A stretch of DNA of 64,000 nt from Salinadaptatus halalkaliphilus. Lineage in GTDB: Archaea; Halobacteriota; Halobacteria; Halobacteriales; Natrialbaceae. Shown one piece after another: positions 35,735-43,805 of the stretch. The notes beneath the pieces were generated by a model. The model was not told where the DNA came from and searched no databases. It was given only the letters and a program-made list of their open reading frames with translations. The stretch covers positions 242,820 to 306,819 of the forward strand of contig NZ_RBZW01000076.1 of NCBI RefSeq assembly GCF_006543045.1, in the 5' to 3' direction. The position numbers were made by a program, and so were the translations under genes. Every line of letters begins with the position of its first letter. Positions within the stretch are counted from its first letter, which is position 1.

Positions 35735-36837
35735 GCCGTCTCCACCCCGCCGAAGAGGCCGTCAGGTTTGAAAATCAACACGAGGATCATCAGCGTAAAC
35801 GCGGCGATCTCGTTCATGTCGGCCGGAATCCAGACCAGCGAGAGGTTGATCGTCAGGCCGATCACGAGCGAGCCAGCGAGTGCGCCGTAGATCGAGCCGA
35901 TACCGCCGAGAATGACTGCAGCGAAGATCAACAGTAGCAGGAACCAGCCGAGGTTGATGGTGATCTGGCCACGATCGAGGACGATCAGGTAGCCGGCGAC
36001 CCCCGCCAGTCCGGAACCGATAACCCACGTCGCGAAGATCACGCGTTCGGTCGGAATCCCCGTAATGAGCGCGAGATCCTTGTTGTCCGACATCGCCCGC
36101 ATCGACTTGCCGAGTTTTGTATACTGCAAGAGGAGGTGGATGCCGAGAATCAACGTCAGTGCAGAGATGACGAGCGTCGCTTCGTGCAAATTGATCGTCT
36201 CCATCGGGAGGAAACCGGGTGCTTCCGGCTGGGGCGCCGATGCGACGACGCCTCGCGTTTCGGTCGTGTAAAAAAACGCGATCAGATATCGGAGCGCGAG
36301 CGCGACCCCGACGCTGGCGATGAGCAACGGAATCCCACCGGCGTCACGAAGCCGCTTGTAGACGAGTCGATCGATCGCCAGCGCGACGCCGATCGTGATG
36401 ATCGCGGCGACGATCAGCCCGACGACGATCGCAAGCGGCGCAGAGAGGACATCCATGCCGACAGACCCAGGCTGTGCGCCGCCGTCGGCTCGAAGTAACA
36501 ATCGACTACTCAACTCGGCCACGCCGAGTCCGCCGACGAGGTAGGCGGCCGTCCACCCGGAGAAGGCACCCGTCGTCACGAGATCACCGTGCGAGAAGTT
36601 CGCGAATCGAAGAATGCTGTAGGTCATCGAGAGACCGATCGCGGCAAGTCCGATGTACAGCGAGTCGACAATTCCGTTCCATACGTACGCCCACAACCGC
36701 CCCAGTGGTAGACCACCGGTTACGACCAGCCGTATCAGATCGAGAATCAGAACGGCGATCCCAAGTAACAGTAACCCACCAACGACGTCTTGGGCCGTCA
36801 CATTCGAAAATCGTCCCTGTCCACTGCCTGTACTCAT
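35731..36837 (-). CDS. livH: Liv-type ABC transporter permease (LivH family), second system
   Basis: 368 residues with about nine membrane segments, including LAAIGLSMTYSILRFANFSHGD, abbreviated here as the LivH signature near residues 60-80. It is the first gene of the second Liv operon. A weak TATA-like GTATTTC (about 36862-36869) supports the start at 36837. No binding protein is encoded within the 200 bases upstream, so the system must borrow one from elsewhere. Branched-chain amino acid, amide or organic acid transport is possible. Confidence 0.9.
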   Translation of the reverse strand: MSTGSGQGRFSNVTAQDVVGGLLLLGIAVLILDLIRLVVTGGLPLGRLWAYVWNGIVDSLYIGLAAIGLSMTYSILRFANFSHGDLVTTGAFSGWTAAYLVGGLGVAELSSRLLLRADGGAQPGSVGMDVLSAPLAIVVGLIVAAIITIGVALAIDRLVYKRLRDAGGIPLLIASVGVALALRYLIAFFYTTETRGVVASAPQPEAPGFLPMETINLHEATLVISALTLILGIHLLLQYTKLGKSMRAMSDNKDLALITGIPTERVIFATWVIGSGLAGVAGYLIVLDRGQITINLGWFLLLLIFAAVILGGIGSIYGALAGSLVIGLTINLSLVWIPADMNEIAAFTLMILVLIFKPDGLFGGVETA

Positions 36838-37005
36838 ACGTGCGAGTGTTACACCGGGAGTTGAAATACCTCACGACAGATAATCCACGCCAGTCGCCGA
36901 TCGAAATAAAAATAGTCGAATAAACTATACGTATATCTGACCGTTTTCGAACAGTAGTACGGGTGGGCCGACATCCTCGAAGCGACTGCGTACGACCGGA
37001 CCGCG

Positions 37006-37830
37006 TTACACCGACTGATATCGCCCTAACCGCGTTCCGTCCAGCAAGTATGCGTCGCCATCCGCCAGGCCCGCAGGGAGAAACGGCGAGAGAAACGACT
37101 GATCTGGACGGTTGATCCACGTCCCACCGACGAGGTCGTTGAACGCCGGGACGACGATCAGCCGCGGCGGTGAACCGTCGGTCAGCCAGCCGACGTCGTC
37201 GTACTCGGGCCGGGAGCGAAACGGCGTCGAATCCATCCGACCCCGGAGCCACGCCCGCTCGAGGCGGCTCCCGCCGATGTCGTCCTCGAGACGGACGCAC
37301 GGATGTTCGTGGCCGAGACAGACGATGTCGCTGTCGAGGACGGCCGGCGACGGCCAGGTATGACCGTGACAGAAGCCAATACCGTCGATCGAGACGCCCG
37401 AACCGTCCGTAACGGTAACTGGCGGGTACGCGGTCACCGCGTCCGCCCTACCGCCGGTCGGCAGCCAGGATTCGATGTCGCCGTCGTGGTTCCCCTTGAT
37501 GACAGCAATCTGGCACGAGTCCGGAAGGGACTCGAGTAAGACCTCGAGTTCGCCGCGTTCGGCCCCGCCGGGCTCGCCGATCGAGTGCATGAAATCGCCA
37601 AGCACGACGAGCCGATCCGCGTCGGTTCGCTCGAGGAGCGCGAGCAGCCGTTCGCGACGATCGGGTGCCTGACTGGGAACGTCGACGCCGCGTTCGTCCC
37701 GCAGTCCGGCCTCGTAGCCGGCGTGATAGTCGGCCACGAGGAGCGCACGGCCATCCTCGAGGGCGACGGTCGCGGCCGGCTCGTCGGGCACGGGTTCGAT
37801 CCGAACGTCGGACGGTCGCGGCGGCGCCAT
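37006..37830 (-). CDS. rpe: RPA-associated phosphoesterase
   Basis: 274 residues, calcineurin-like metallophosphoesterase (COG1407 type). Metal-binding motifs are visible in order: ADYHAGYEAG (about 33-42), LGDFMHS (about 77-83), KGNHDGD (about 115-121) and CHGHTW/LGHEHP (about 153-173). In haloarchaea this gene follows rpa1 and rpap1, which is the arrangement here, seven bases after rpap1. The molecular role of Rpe is not settled; an association with replication protein A is established from gene linkage and genetics in Haloferax. Confidence 0.87.
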   Translation of the reverse strand: MAPPRPSDVRIEPVPDEPAATVALEDGRALLVADYHAGYEAGLRDERGVDVPSQAPDRRERLLALLERTDADRLVVLGDFMHSIGEPGGAERGELEVLLESLPDSCQIAVIKGNHDGDIESWLPTGGRADAVTAYPPVTVTDGSGVSIDGIGFCHGHTWPSPAVLDSDIVCLGHEHPCVRLEDDIGGSRLERAWLRGRMDSTPFRSRPEYDDVGWLTDGSPPRLIVVPAFNDLVGGTWINRPDQSFLSPFLPAGLADGDAYLLDGTRLGRYQSV

Positions 37831-37837
37831 CGTGCGG

Positions 37838-39601
37838 TTAGATCGCTTTCAGCTTGTCGTCGGCGGGTTCGTAACACTGGCCGCCCATCAGCGCGTCCTG
37901 GATCGCGTCCTCGACATCGGCTTCGGGGGCGCCGGTCTCGTCGACGACCGTCTCGAGGACGGTCATCCGGTCGGCACCGTCGCCGTCGTCGAGGTCGTCC
38001 ATCGTCTCGACAACGTAGCGCTGGAGATCGACATCCTCGTCGGGTTCGTCGTCGGTCGCGTCGCCGCTTACGTCGTCACCGGACGAATCCTCGCCGGCAC
38101 CGCCGGCGTCACCAGCCTCGAGGGTCGTCCCGTCGTCGGTCGCGTCGGCGCCAGCCTCGAGGCTCGACTCGGGACTGTCACCCAGTTCCGGTTCGGGGTC
38201 GGCCTCGAGCGTCGAGGTCGGCGCCTCGGCGAGATCGTCGCTGGCACTTTCGTCGTCGGTCTCGAGTGGGTCGGTCTCGTCGTCACCGACACCACCCTCG
38301 TCGGCTGGCTCGGGGACATCGATATCGGATTCGCCGGGGGCGTCGACTTCGCTTCCGGTCGTAAATTCGGCACCGAACTCGTCCTCTAGCTGCTCGCGTT
38401 CCTCGTCGTCCATCTCGTACATCCCGTCGTCGAAATCGTCGACATCGAGATCGTCAGTGTCGTCGGTCGCCGGTTCGGTTCGATCGTCGGTTTCGGCAGT
38501 TTCGCCGGTTTCGGCGGCCTCAGTCGATGCAGAGACGACAGCCTCGGAATCACTCGAGTCACCGGAATCGGTAACTGACCCCGCGGATTCGTCGGCCGGC
38601 CCTGGCTCGTCGTCGATAGCGGCAGTCGATTCGACCCCGCTCGAGTCGGGCTCGAAAGCCGCGTCGTTCGGTTCCCCGACGTTGGTGTCGTCCGTTACGG
38701 AGTCAGCGGTCTCCGTTGGCGACGAATCGTCCGTAGCAACCGTTGACGATTCGACCGCACCCGTTGCACTGTCGGTCGCTGCTGTCGCCTCGAAGTCGGT
38801 CGACGGCGGCTCCGCCGGCGCATCCGTGCCGGTGTCTACGATCCCATCGCTGAGCCCGACGCTCGCGAGGTCGGCGAGCGACTCGAACGTCGCATCGCCG
38901 CCGCGTTCACCGCTGGGAGCGATCTCGAGGCTCGCTACCTGATCGCGCTCGCCGGCGACGACCGCGACGGCCTCGAGGGCGCGGTCACGAAGCGCGTCGA
39001 GATACGACGGCGTCGTGGCGTAGTGGTCCTGTGCGAGCGAGAGTCCGGCCGCGAGCCCGCGTTCGACGCCGGCATCCTCGAGGAGATTCGTCAGTTCCTC
39101 GCCGCGTGCGTCGACGGCGGCTGCCTCGGCGTAGGTACCGATGCGCTCGAGCGTCTGTTCGGCCGCGGTGACGACCCAGCGGTCGCGCGTGTCGGCGTCG
39201 ACGGTCGCGATGCTTTCGGGCCGAACGGAGGTGTAGATCCGGTCGCCGTCGTCGGGTTCGAACGTCCGGGCCTTGCCGGTCACCGCGACGAACGCCGGCG
39301 GTTCGATCGACTCGAGGGTCGCCAGCGCGTCGGGCTGGTACTGGCCGGCGTAGACGACGAACGCGCCGGTTGGGTCGACGACGCGTGCGCGAACCATCTC
39401 CTCGTTGACCGACGTTACCTCGGTGAGCGTGCCGACGGCGAACAGCCGGTTGAGGCGCGCGCCAGTCGGCGAGATGACGTAGTTCGGGGCGCGCTCTTCG
39501 TCGCTTTCTGTGTGAGAGAGCGAGGCGTCGTCGTACTCGGCGGCGAAGAGACGATAGGCAACTTCTCGCCTGGGAATCTCCTCGTCGTCGCTCGCGCTCA
39601 T
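37838..39601 (-). CDS. rpap1: RPA-associated protein (COG3390)
   Basis: 587 residues in three parts: a structured N-terminal OB-type domain (about 1-250), a very long acidic Ser/Thr/Asp/Glu/Ala linker (about 255-520) of low complexity, and a compact C-terminal helical domain (about 525-587) ending KLKAI. Its ATG overlaps the rpa1 stop by four bases, so the two are translated together. In haloarchaea RPAP1 binds its cognate RPA1 and acts in DNA repair and replication. The linker is presumably disordered and makes the protein easily mis-sized by gel. Confidence 0.87.
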   Translation of the reverse strand: MSASDDEEIPRREVAYRLFAAEYDDASLSHTESDEERAPNYVISPTGARLNRLFAVGTLTEVTSVNEEMVRARVVDPTGAFVVYAGQYQPDALATLESIEPPAFVAVTGKARTFEPDDGDRIYTSVRPESIATVDADTRDRWVVTAAEQTLERIGTYAEAAAVDARGEELTNLLEDAGVERGLAAGLSLAQDHYATTPSYLDALRDRALEAVAVVAGERDQVASLEIAPSGERGGDATFESLADLASVGLSDGIVDTGTDAPAEPPSTDFEATAATDSATGAVESSTVATDDSSPTETADSVTDDTNVGEPNDAAFEPDSSGVESTAAIDDEPGPADESAGSVTDSGDSSDSEAVVSASTEAAETGETAETDDRTEPATDDTDDLDVDDFDDGMYEMDDEEREQLEDEFGAEFTTGSEVDAPGESDIDVPEPADEGGVGDDETDPLETDDESASDDLAEAPTSTLEADPEPELGDSPESSLEAGADATDDGTTLEAGDAGGAGEDSSGDDVSGDATDDEPDEDVDLQRYVVETMDDLDDGDGADRMTVLETVVDETGAPEADVEDAIQDALMGGQCYEPADDKLKAI

Positions 39602-40911
39602 CGGCTCACCTCCGCGGTCGTCGCGAGGCCGTCGTGGTCCTCGAGGAAGTCCCGGGCTCGCTCCTCGGGATCGTGCTCGCTCTCGGCGAAGGATTCGGCA
39701 TCGAGGTTCGCGCCGTACTCGTCGACTGAGAGGTGGCCGCGCACGCGGTACTCCCGTCCGACCACACGGTCGCGAATCTCGTCCGCGACGACTTCCTGAT
39801 CCATCGCCTCACGGGCGGCCTCGAGTGCGTCCTCCAGGGTACCGCCGTAGACCTGTTGAGTCAACTCATCGTCGAGAACGACCGTCAACGCGCCGGTGCC
39901 GTCGTCGAGAATCGCTTTCACCCGCAGATCGTCGACGCCGTCGACCTCGCCGTGGGTGCGACACTGGCCCTTCTGGATGACGCGGTAGCACTCCGGACAG
40001 CGCTGGATGAGCCCGGAGCCGTCTCGGATCGCGATGACGTTGCCGACGAGTTCGACATCGTAGATGCCGCCGGTGTCGACGGCCTCGCCGACGGCCATCG
40101 TCGTCGTCTCCGCACCGACATCGACCTCGCGCTCGAGGGTGCTCACCTGCGAGAATTCCGAGACGTTGACTTCCGGGACGCCACGGAACTCCTGGACGTA
40201 GGCGTTTTCGATGCGGACGGCATCGCCATTCTCGATCTCGGGCGCTGGATCCCAGTTCGTAAACGGCAGCCGACCGCTTTCGTCGCCGAAGACACCGCTC
40301 AGGATGTCCGTCTCGCCATCTCGACCGTCTATCGTCCGGCGTTCACACTCGAGGACGGCCACCTCGACGGTCCGCGCGCGGTCGCCCGTCTCGAGGGCCG
40401 CAAGTTGGGCCTCGCCGCCGATCTCCGCACGCAACTCGTCGTCGATCGCGGGTGCGTCCTCGGCGACCGACAGTGACGTGCTCTCGCCGAGGTTGAGCTC
40501 GGGCTGGCCATCCCACTCGCGGACGCCAGCGTTGCCCGCGGTGATCGTATCGCCCGGTTCGAGACCGAAGTCTTCCCAGGCGGTGTAGTCGATCGCGCCG
40601 GTGTCGTCGGCGAATCGCCCTTCGACGATGACGTGGTCGTCGCCCTGATAGCGGATCGAGCGCTTACCGGCGGTCAGGACGACGCCCGTAACGGTAACGT
40701 TGCCGTCGTCCGGCGAGACCTCGCCGACATCCTTGCTCGAGGGGGTCACACTCCCGCCGCTCGAGCCGTCGCCGTACTTCCGGCGCAGGCTCTGGGTCGC
40801 TTCGTCGAGCGGAACGCTGTACTCCACCAAGTTCTGCAGGTCTGCTTTGACCTCCTCTTTGTCGACACCGAGGTCGGAGGCGAGATCCTCGGCACGTTCG
40901 TCGAGTTCCAT
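39598..40911 (-). CDS. rpa1: Replication protein A, single-strand DNA-binding subunit
   Basis: 437 residues from the ATG at 40911. The TATA-like TTTAAAT (40933-40939) is centred 25-26 bases upstream, so the transcript is leaderless; a TTG one codon earlier is not needed. OB folds are at about 65-150, 175-260 and 285-380. A zinc finger of the type C-x2-C-x8-C-x2-H is present (C305, C308, C317, H320). It binds single-stranded DNA in replication, recombination and repair. The rpa1-rpap1-rpe order identifies the haloarchaeal RPA1 operon. Confidence 0.9.
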   Translation of the reverse strand: MELDERAEDLASDLGVDKEEVKADLQNLVEYSVPLDEATQSLRRKYGDGSSGGSVTPSSKDVGEVSPDDGNVTVTGVVLTAGKRSIRYQGDDHVIVEGRFADDTGAIDYTAWEDFGLEPGDTITAGNAGVREWDGQPELNLGESTSLSVAEDAPAIDDELRAEIGGEAQLAALETGDRARTVEVAVLECERRTIDGRDGETDILSGVFGDESGRLPFTNWDPAPEIENGDAVRIENAYVQEFRGVPEVNVSEFSQVSTLEREVDVGAETTTMAVGEAVDTGGIYDVELVGNVIAIRDGSGLIQRCPECYRVIQKGQCRTHGEVDGVDDLRVKAILDDGTGALTVVLDDELTQQVYGGTLEDALEAAREAMDQEVVADEIRDRVVGREYRVRGHLSVDEYGANLDAESFAESEHDPEERARDFLEDHDGLATTAEVSR

Positions 40912-41036
40912 CAATGGCCATTCGTACGGCGGATTTAAAAGCGTCCCGGGGAGAACGGGCGACCCGACGGCCGCGACGACCGATTCCCGCCGGTCGAACG
41001 CAGTACGTTCATTTCGATTGCGCTAGAACGGGTCGT

Positions 41037-41246
41037 ATGGAACGTCTCCGCGCCGCCCTCGGCGGGGTGGTCTTCGTCGTCGCGATCTTCGGCGGTATCG
41101 TCGTCATCAGAGTCCTGACGCGGGCGCTGTACGCTGCCATCTGGTTTGCCGAAACCGTCGCCACGTTCGCGTTCGCGGCCCTGATCGGCTACGTCGTCTA
41201 TCGCATTCTACTGGGCTCGAGCGACGATCCGCGACGGATCGACTGA
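41037..41246 (+). CDS. Small two-helix membrane protein
   Basis: 69 residues from the ATG at 41037. Two hydrophobic segments (about 9-28 and 38-59) are joined by a short loop with charged ends: ALGGVVFVVAIFGGIVVI and WFAETVATFAFAALIGYVV. A short basic/acidic tail, RILLGSSDDPRRID, closes it. It is divergent from rpa1 (start codons 125 bases apart). Function unknown. Confidence 0.6.
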   Translation: MERLRAALGGVVFVVAIFGGIVVIRVLTRALYAAIWFAETVATFAFAALIGYVVYRILLGSSDDPRRID

Positions 41247-41360
41247 CGAGGTGCCCGCGAGACGACGGCTTCGCGGAACGACGAACTGCGTTGTGGCGAT
41301 CTACGGTAAATCCGTGACGGTGCGAACGCTTTTGTCCGAGAACCTGAAACCCGAATATCA

Positions 41361-42248
41361 GTGGTTTCACTCGCCGAAGTCGTCGTGATCGCGGGGCTTG
41401 CCGGCGCGGCGACCGGATTCGGTGCGCTGCCGGTGTTCGTCACCGAGCGAATCAGCCACCGGTTCTACGACGCTGCCGTCGGACTCGCCGCCGGCATCAT
41501 GTTCGGCGCCGCCGTCTTCGCGCTCGTCGTTCCGGGCCTCGAGGTCGGATCGCTCTGGGAGGTCGTCGCCGGCGTGTTCCTGGGTGCCGTCTTTTTGCTC
41601 GTCGCGAACCGGCTCGTTCCGCACGTCCACTTGCTCATCGCCGAAGAAGCCGAGGGGGACGGACAAACCTACCCGGAGACGGCCGCCGAGGAGACCGTCG
41701 ACGCCGACGAGATCACCCTCGAGGGTGGAGCAGCAGGACCGTCCGAACTGGACGAATCGGACTCCGGTGCCGACAACGACGGCGACGACCCCGCCGAGAA
41801 CCGCCGTCGTGCGCTGCTGGTCGCCAGCGCGATCACCATCCACAACGTTCCGGAGGGACTGGCGATCGGCATCGCCTTCGCCGGCGGCCTCGAGGGCGTC
41901 GGCGTCGCGCTCGCGCTCGCGATCGCGATCCAGAACGTTCCGGACGGATTTGCGATGGCCGTTCCGGCGAGTCGAACGGGTCTCTCGAACGCGAAAACCG
42001 TGTTGTACACGACACTCTCGGGTGCGGTACCGGAACCGATCGCCGCGGCGGCGGGGTTCGCACTCGTCGCCGTCGTCACCGGGATCTTCCCCCTCGCGGC
42101 CGGCTTCGCGGCCGGGACGATGATCGCCGTCATCTTCCGCGAGTTGATCCCCGCCAGTCACGGCCACGGCTACGCCGACATCGCGACGCTGACGTTCGTC
42201 GCCGGGTTCGCCGTCATGCTCGTCGTCGACGTCGGACTCGCGGTCTGA
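41361..42248 (+). CDS. ZIP family divalent metal transporter
   Basis: 295 residues starting at a GTG. Eight membrane segments in the GufA-like subfamily: the transport motif HNVPEGLAIG is in segment 4 and IQNVPDGFAM in segment 5, both metal-binding. The variable cytoplasmic loop (about 95-155), often His-rich, is instead acidic (ETVDADEITLEGG and DSGADNDGDDPAENRRR). ZIPs take in Zn, Fe or Mn. The TATA-like ACGCTTTTGT region is about 26 bases before the GTG. Confidence 0.9.
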   Translation: MVSLAEVVVIAGLAGAATGFGALPVFVTERISHRFYDAAVGLAAGIMFGAAVFALVVPGLEVGSLWEVVAGVFLGAVFLLVANRLVPHVHLLIAEEAEGDGQTYPETAAEETVDADEITLEGGAAGPSELDESDSGADNDGDDPAENRRRALLVASAITIHNVPEGLAIGIAFAGGLEGVGVALALAIAIQNVPDGFAMAVPASRTGLSNAKTVLYTTLSGAVPEPIAAAAGFALVAVVTGIFPLAAGFAAGTMIAVIFRELIPASHGHGYADIATLTFVAGFAVMLVVDVGLAV

Positions 42249-42375
42249 TACCGTCTGTCGTACCGCTGTGCCACCAACCGAGCACTCGAGTCACGACTCG
42301 AGGAAACCGAGAGTGACGACGAATCGAGCGTGGACACGGTGTCTTCTTTAGGAGTCGCCACGCAGCCGGACGTAT

Positions 42376-43038
42376 ATGCACGTCGTCGTCAACGCCGCGA
42401 CGAGCGCGGACGGCAAACTCTCCTCGAGACGCCGCGAACAGATCGCGATCAGCGGCGAGGCCGATTTCGCCCGCGTCGATCGCCTCCGGGCCGACAGCGA
42501 CGCCGTCGTCGTCGGCGTCGGCACCGTCACGGCAGACGACCCCCACCTGACCGTCAAAGACAGTGCGCTGTGCGAGCAGCGACGTGAGCGGGGCGACCCT
42601 GCACAGCCAGCTCGCGTCGTCGTCGACTCGAGCGGGAAGACGCCAGTCGATGCGGAGATTCTCGACGACGCCGCGACGACCTACGTCTGCGTGAGCGATC
42701 GCGCATCGCGAACGCGGCGGGAGAAACTGGCCGAACGGGCGACGGTCGTCGTCGCGGGCGAGGAGCGCGTCGATCTCACAGCAGCGTTCGACGAACTCGA
42801 GGCCGACGGCTGTGAACAGGTTATGGTCGAGGGCGGCGGCGAACTCATCTTCTCGCTGATCGAGGCCGGGCTGGTCGACGAACTCCGGGTCTTCGTTGGC
42901 CCGAAACTTATCGGCGGACGCGACGCACCCACCCTGGCCGACGGCGAGGGGTTCGTCGCGGACTTTCCGTCGCTCGCACTCGAATCCCTCGAGCGGGTCG
43001 ACGACGGCGTGTTACTGCGCTGGGTAGTCGAGGACTGA
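42376..43038 (+). CDS. 2,5-diamino-6-ribosylamino-pyrimidinone 5'-phosphate reductase (RibD-C type)
   Basis: 220 residues, RibD C-terminal (DHFR-like) reductase domain only. In archaeal riboflavin biosynthesis this enzyme reduces the ribosyl group with NADPH. Motifs: TSADGKL near the start, DAVVVGVGTVTADDPHLTV (about 44-62) and VEGGGELIFSLI (about 152-163). The TATA-like TCTTTAGG (42346-42353) is centred 26 bases before the ATG. It is probably expressed alone. Confidence 0.87.
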   Translation: MHVVVNAATSADGKLSSRRREQIAISGEADFARVDRLRADSDAVVVGVGTVTADDPHLTVKDSALCEQRRERGDPAQPARVVVDSSGKTPVDAEILDDAATTYVCVSDRASRTRREKLAERATVVVAGEERVDLTAAFDELEADGCEQVMVEGGGELIFSLIEAGLVDELRVFVGPKLIGGRDAPTLADGEGFVADFPSLALESLERVDDGVLLRWVVED

Positions 43039-43065
43039 TCGGACTCCCGTCCCACACTCCCGTTA

Positions 43066-43113
43066 CTATTCGAACTCCGGCTCTCGGTCCTCAAGAAACG
43101 CCGCCGCGGCAGG
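43066..43113 (-). pseudogene. C-terminal relic of an enoyl-CoA hydratase
   Basis: Read on the minus strand, the bases ending at a stop codon 43066-43068 encode SPAAAAFLEDREPEFE, which matches the usual C-terminal end of haloarchaeal ECH proteins (compare RLEGREPEFE at the end of ECH1). No ECH frame continues upstream; only the last 14-16 codons are recognisable. It is probably the remains of a deleted gene between ribD-C and msrA. Confidence 0.5.
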
Positions 43114-43179
43114 GGACCCCAAACGGCTCCCGAGACGGCGTCCGCTCACAGCGCCGACAGCGGGGGGTTCGCCAGCAGA

Positions 43180-43713
43180 TTAGGCTCGTACTTTCTCGCG
43201 GAACTTCTCGCGCACCTTCTCGACCTTCGGCTGGGCGTGCATCGTGCAGTAAGCGTCCCGTGGATTCTTTTCGAAGTAGTCCTGGTGGTTCTCCTCGGCG
43301 CGATAGAAGGTCTCGAGGGGCTCGATCTCGGTCACGATCTCGTCGTCGTAGCCGCCCGCTTCCTCGAGTGCGTCGACATAGGACTCGGCGATCGCCTGCT
43401 GGTCGTCGTCGTGAGTCAGGACGATCGATCGGTACTGGCTCCCCACGTCCGGTCCCTGGCGGTTCAACTGAGTGGGATCGTGAACCGTGAAAAACACCTC
43501 GAGGACGTCCTCGTAGTCGAGTTCGGCGGGATCGTACTCGACCTGGACGACCTCGGCGTGGCCGGTGGTGCCGGCACAGACCTCCCGGTAGGTCGGCTCC
43601 TCGACGTGGCCGCCAGCGTAGCCCGAGGTCGTCGACTCGACGCCCTCGAGTTCTTCGAACGCCGCCTCGACGCACCAGAAGCAGCCGCCGCCAAGCGTTG
43701 CAGTGTCGGTCAT
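43180..43713 (-). CDS. msrA: Peptide methionine sulfoxide reductase A
   Basis: 177 residues. The active-site motif GGGCFWC (8-14) holds catalytic C11 with C14; the family's DPTQLNRQGPDVGSQYRS (about 75-92) is present, and a further cysteine lies in DAYCTMHAQ. It reduces the S-epimer of methionine sulfoxide in proteins, an antioxidant role. The start is the ATG at 43713. It stands alone between convergent or unrelated genes. Confidence 0.95.
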   Translation of the reverse strand: MTDTATLGGGCFWCVEAAFEELEGVESTTSGYAGGHVEEPTYREVCAGTTGHAEVVQVEYDPAELDYEDVLEVFFTVHDPTQLNRQGPDVGSQYRSIVLTHDDDQQAIAESYVDALEEAGGYDDEIVTEIEPLETFYRAEENHQDYFEKNPRDAYCTMHAQPKVEKVREKFREKVRA

Positions 43714-43805
43714 GCGTAGAGCAAGGCGGTCGATCCGTATGTATGTGACGTGGGACTGTCTCGATCCAGGAGCGCCTCAGGACGATCTCGATCCAGCAGA
43801 CCGTA

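Noticed and set aside
41283-41320. Possible degenerate head repeat (TTGTGGCGATCTACGG)
   Set aside because: Similarity is limited to about 12 bases and the hairpin is missing.
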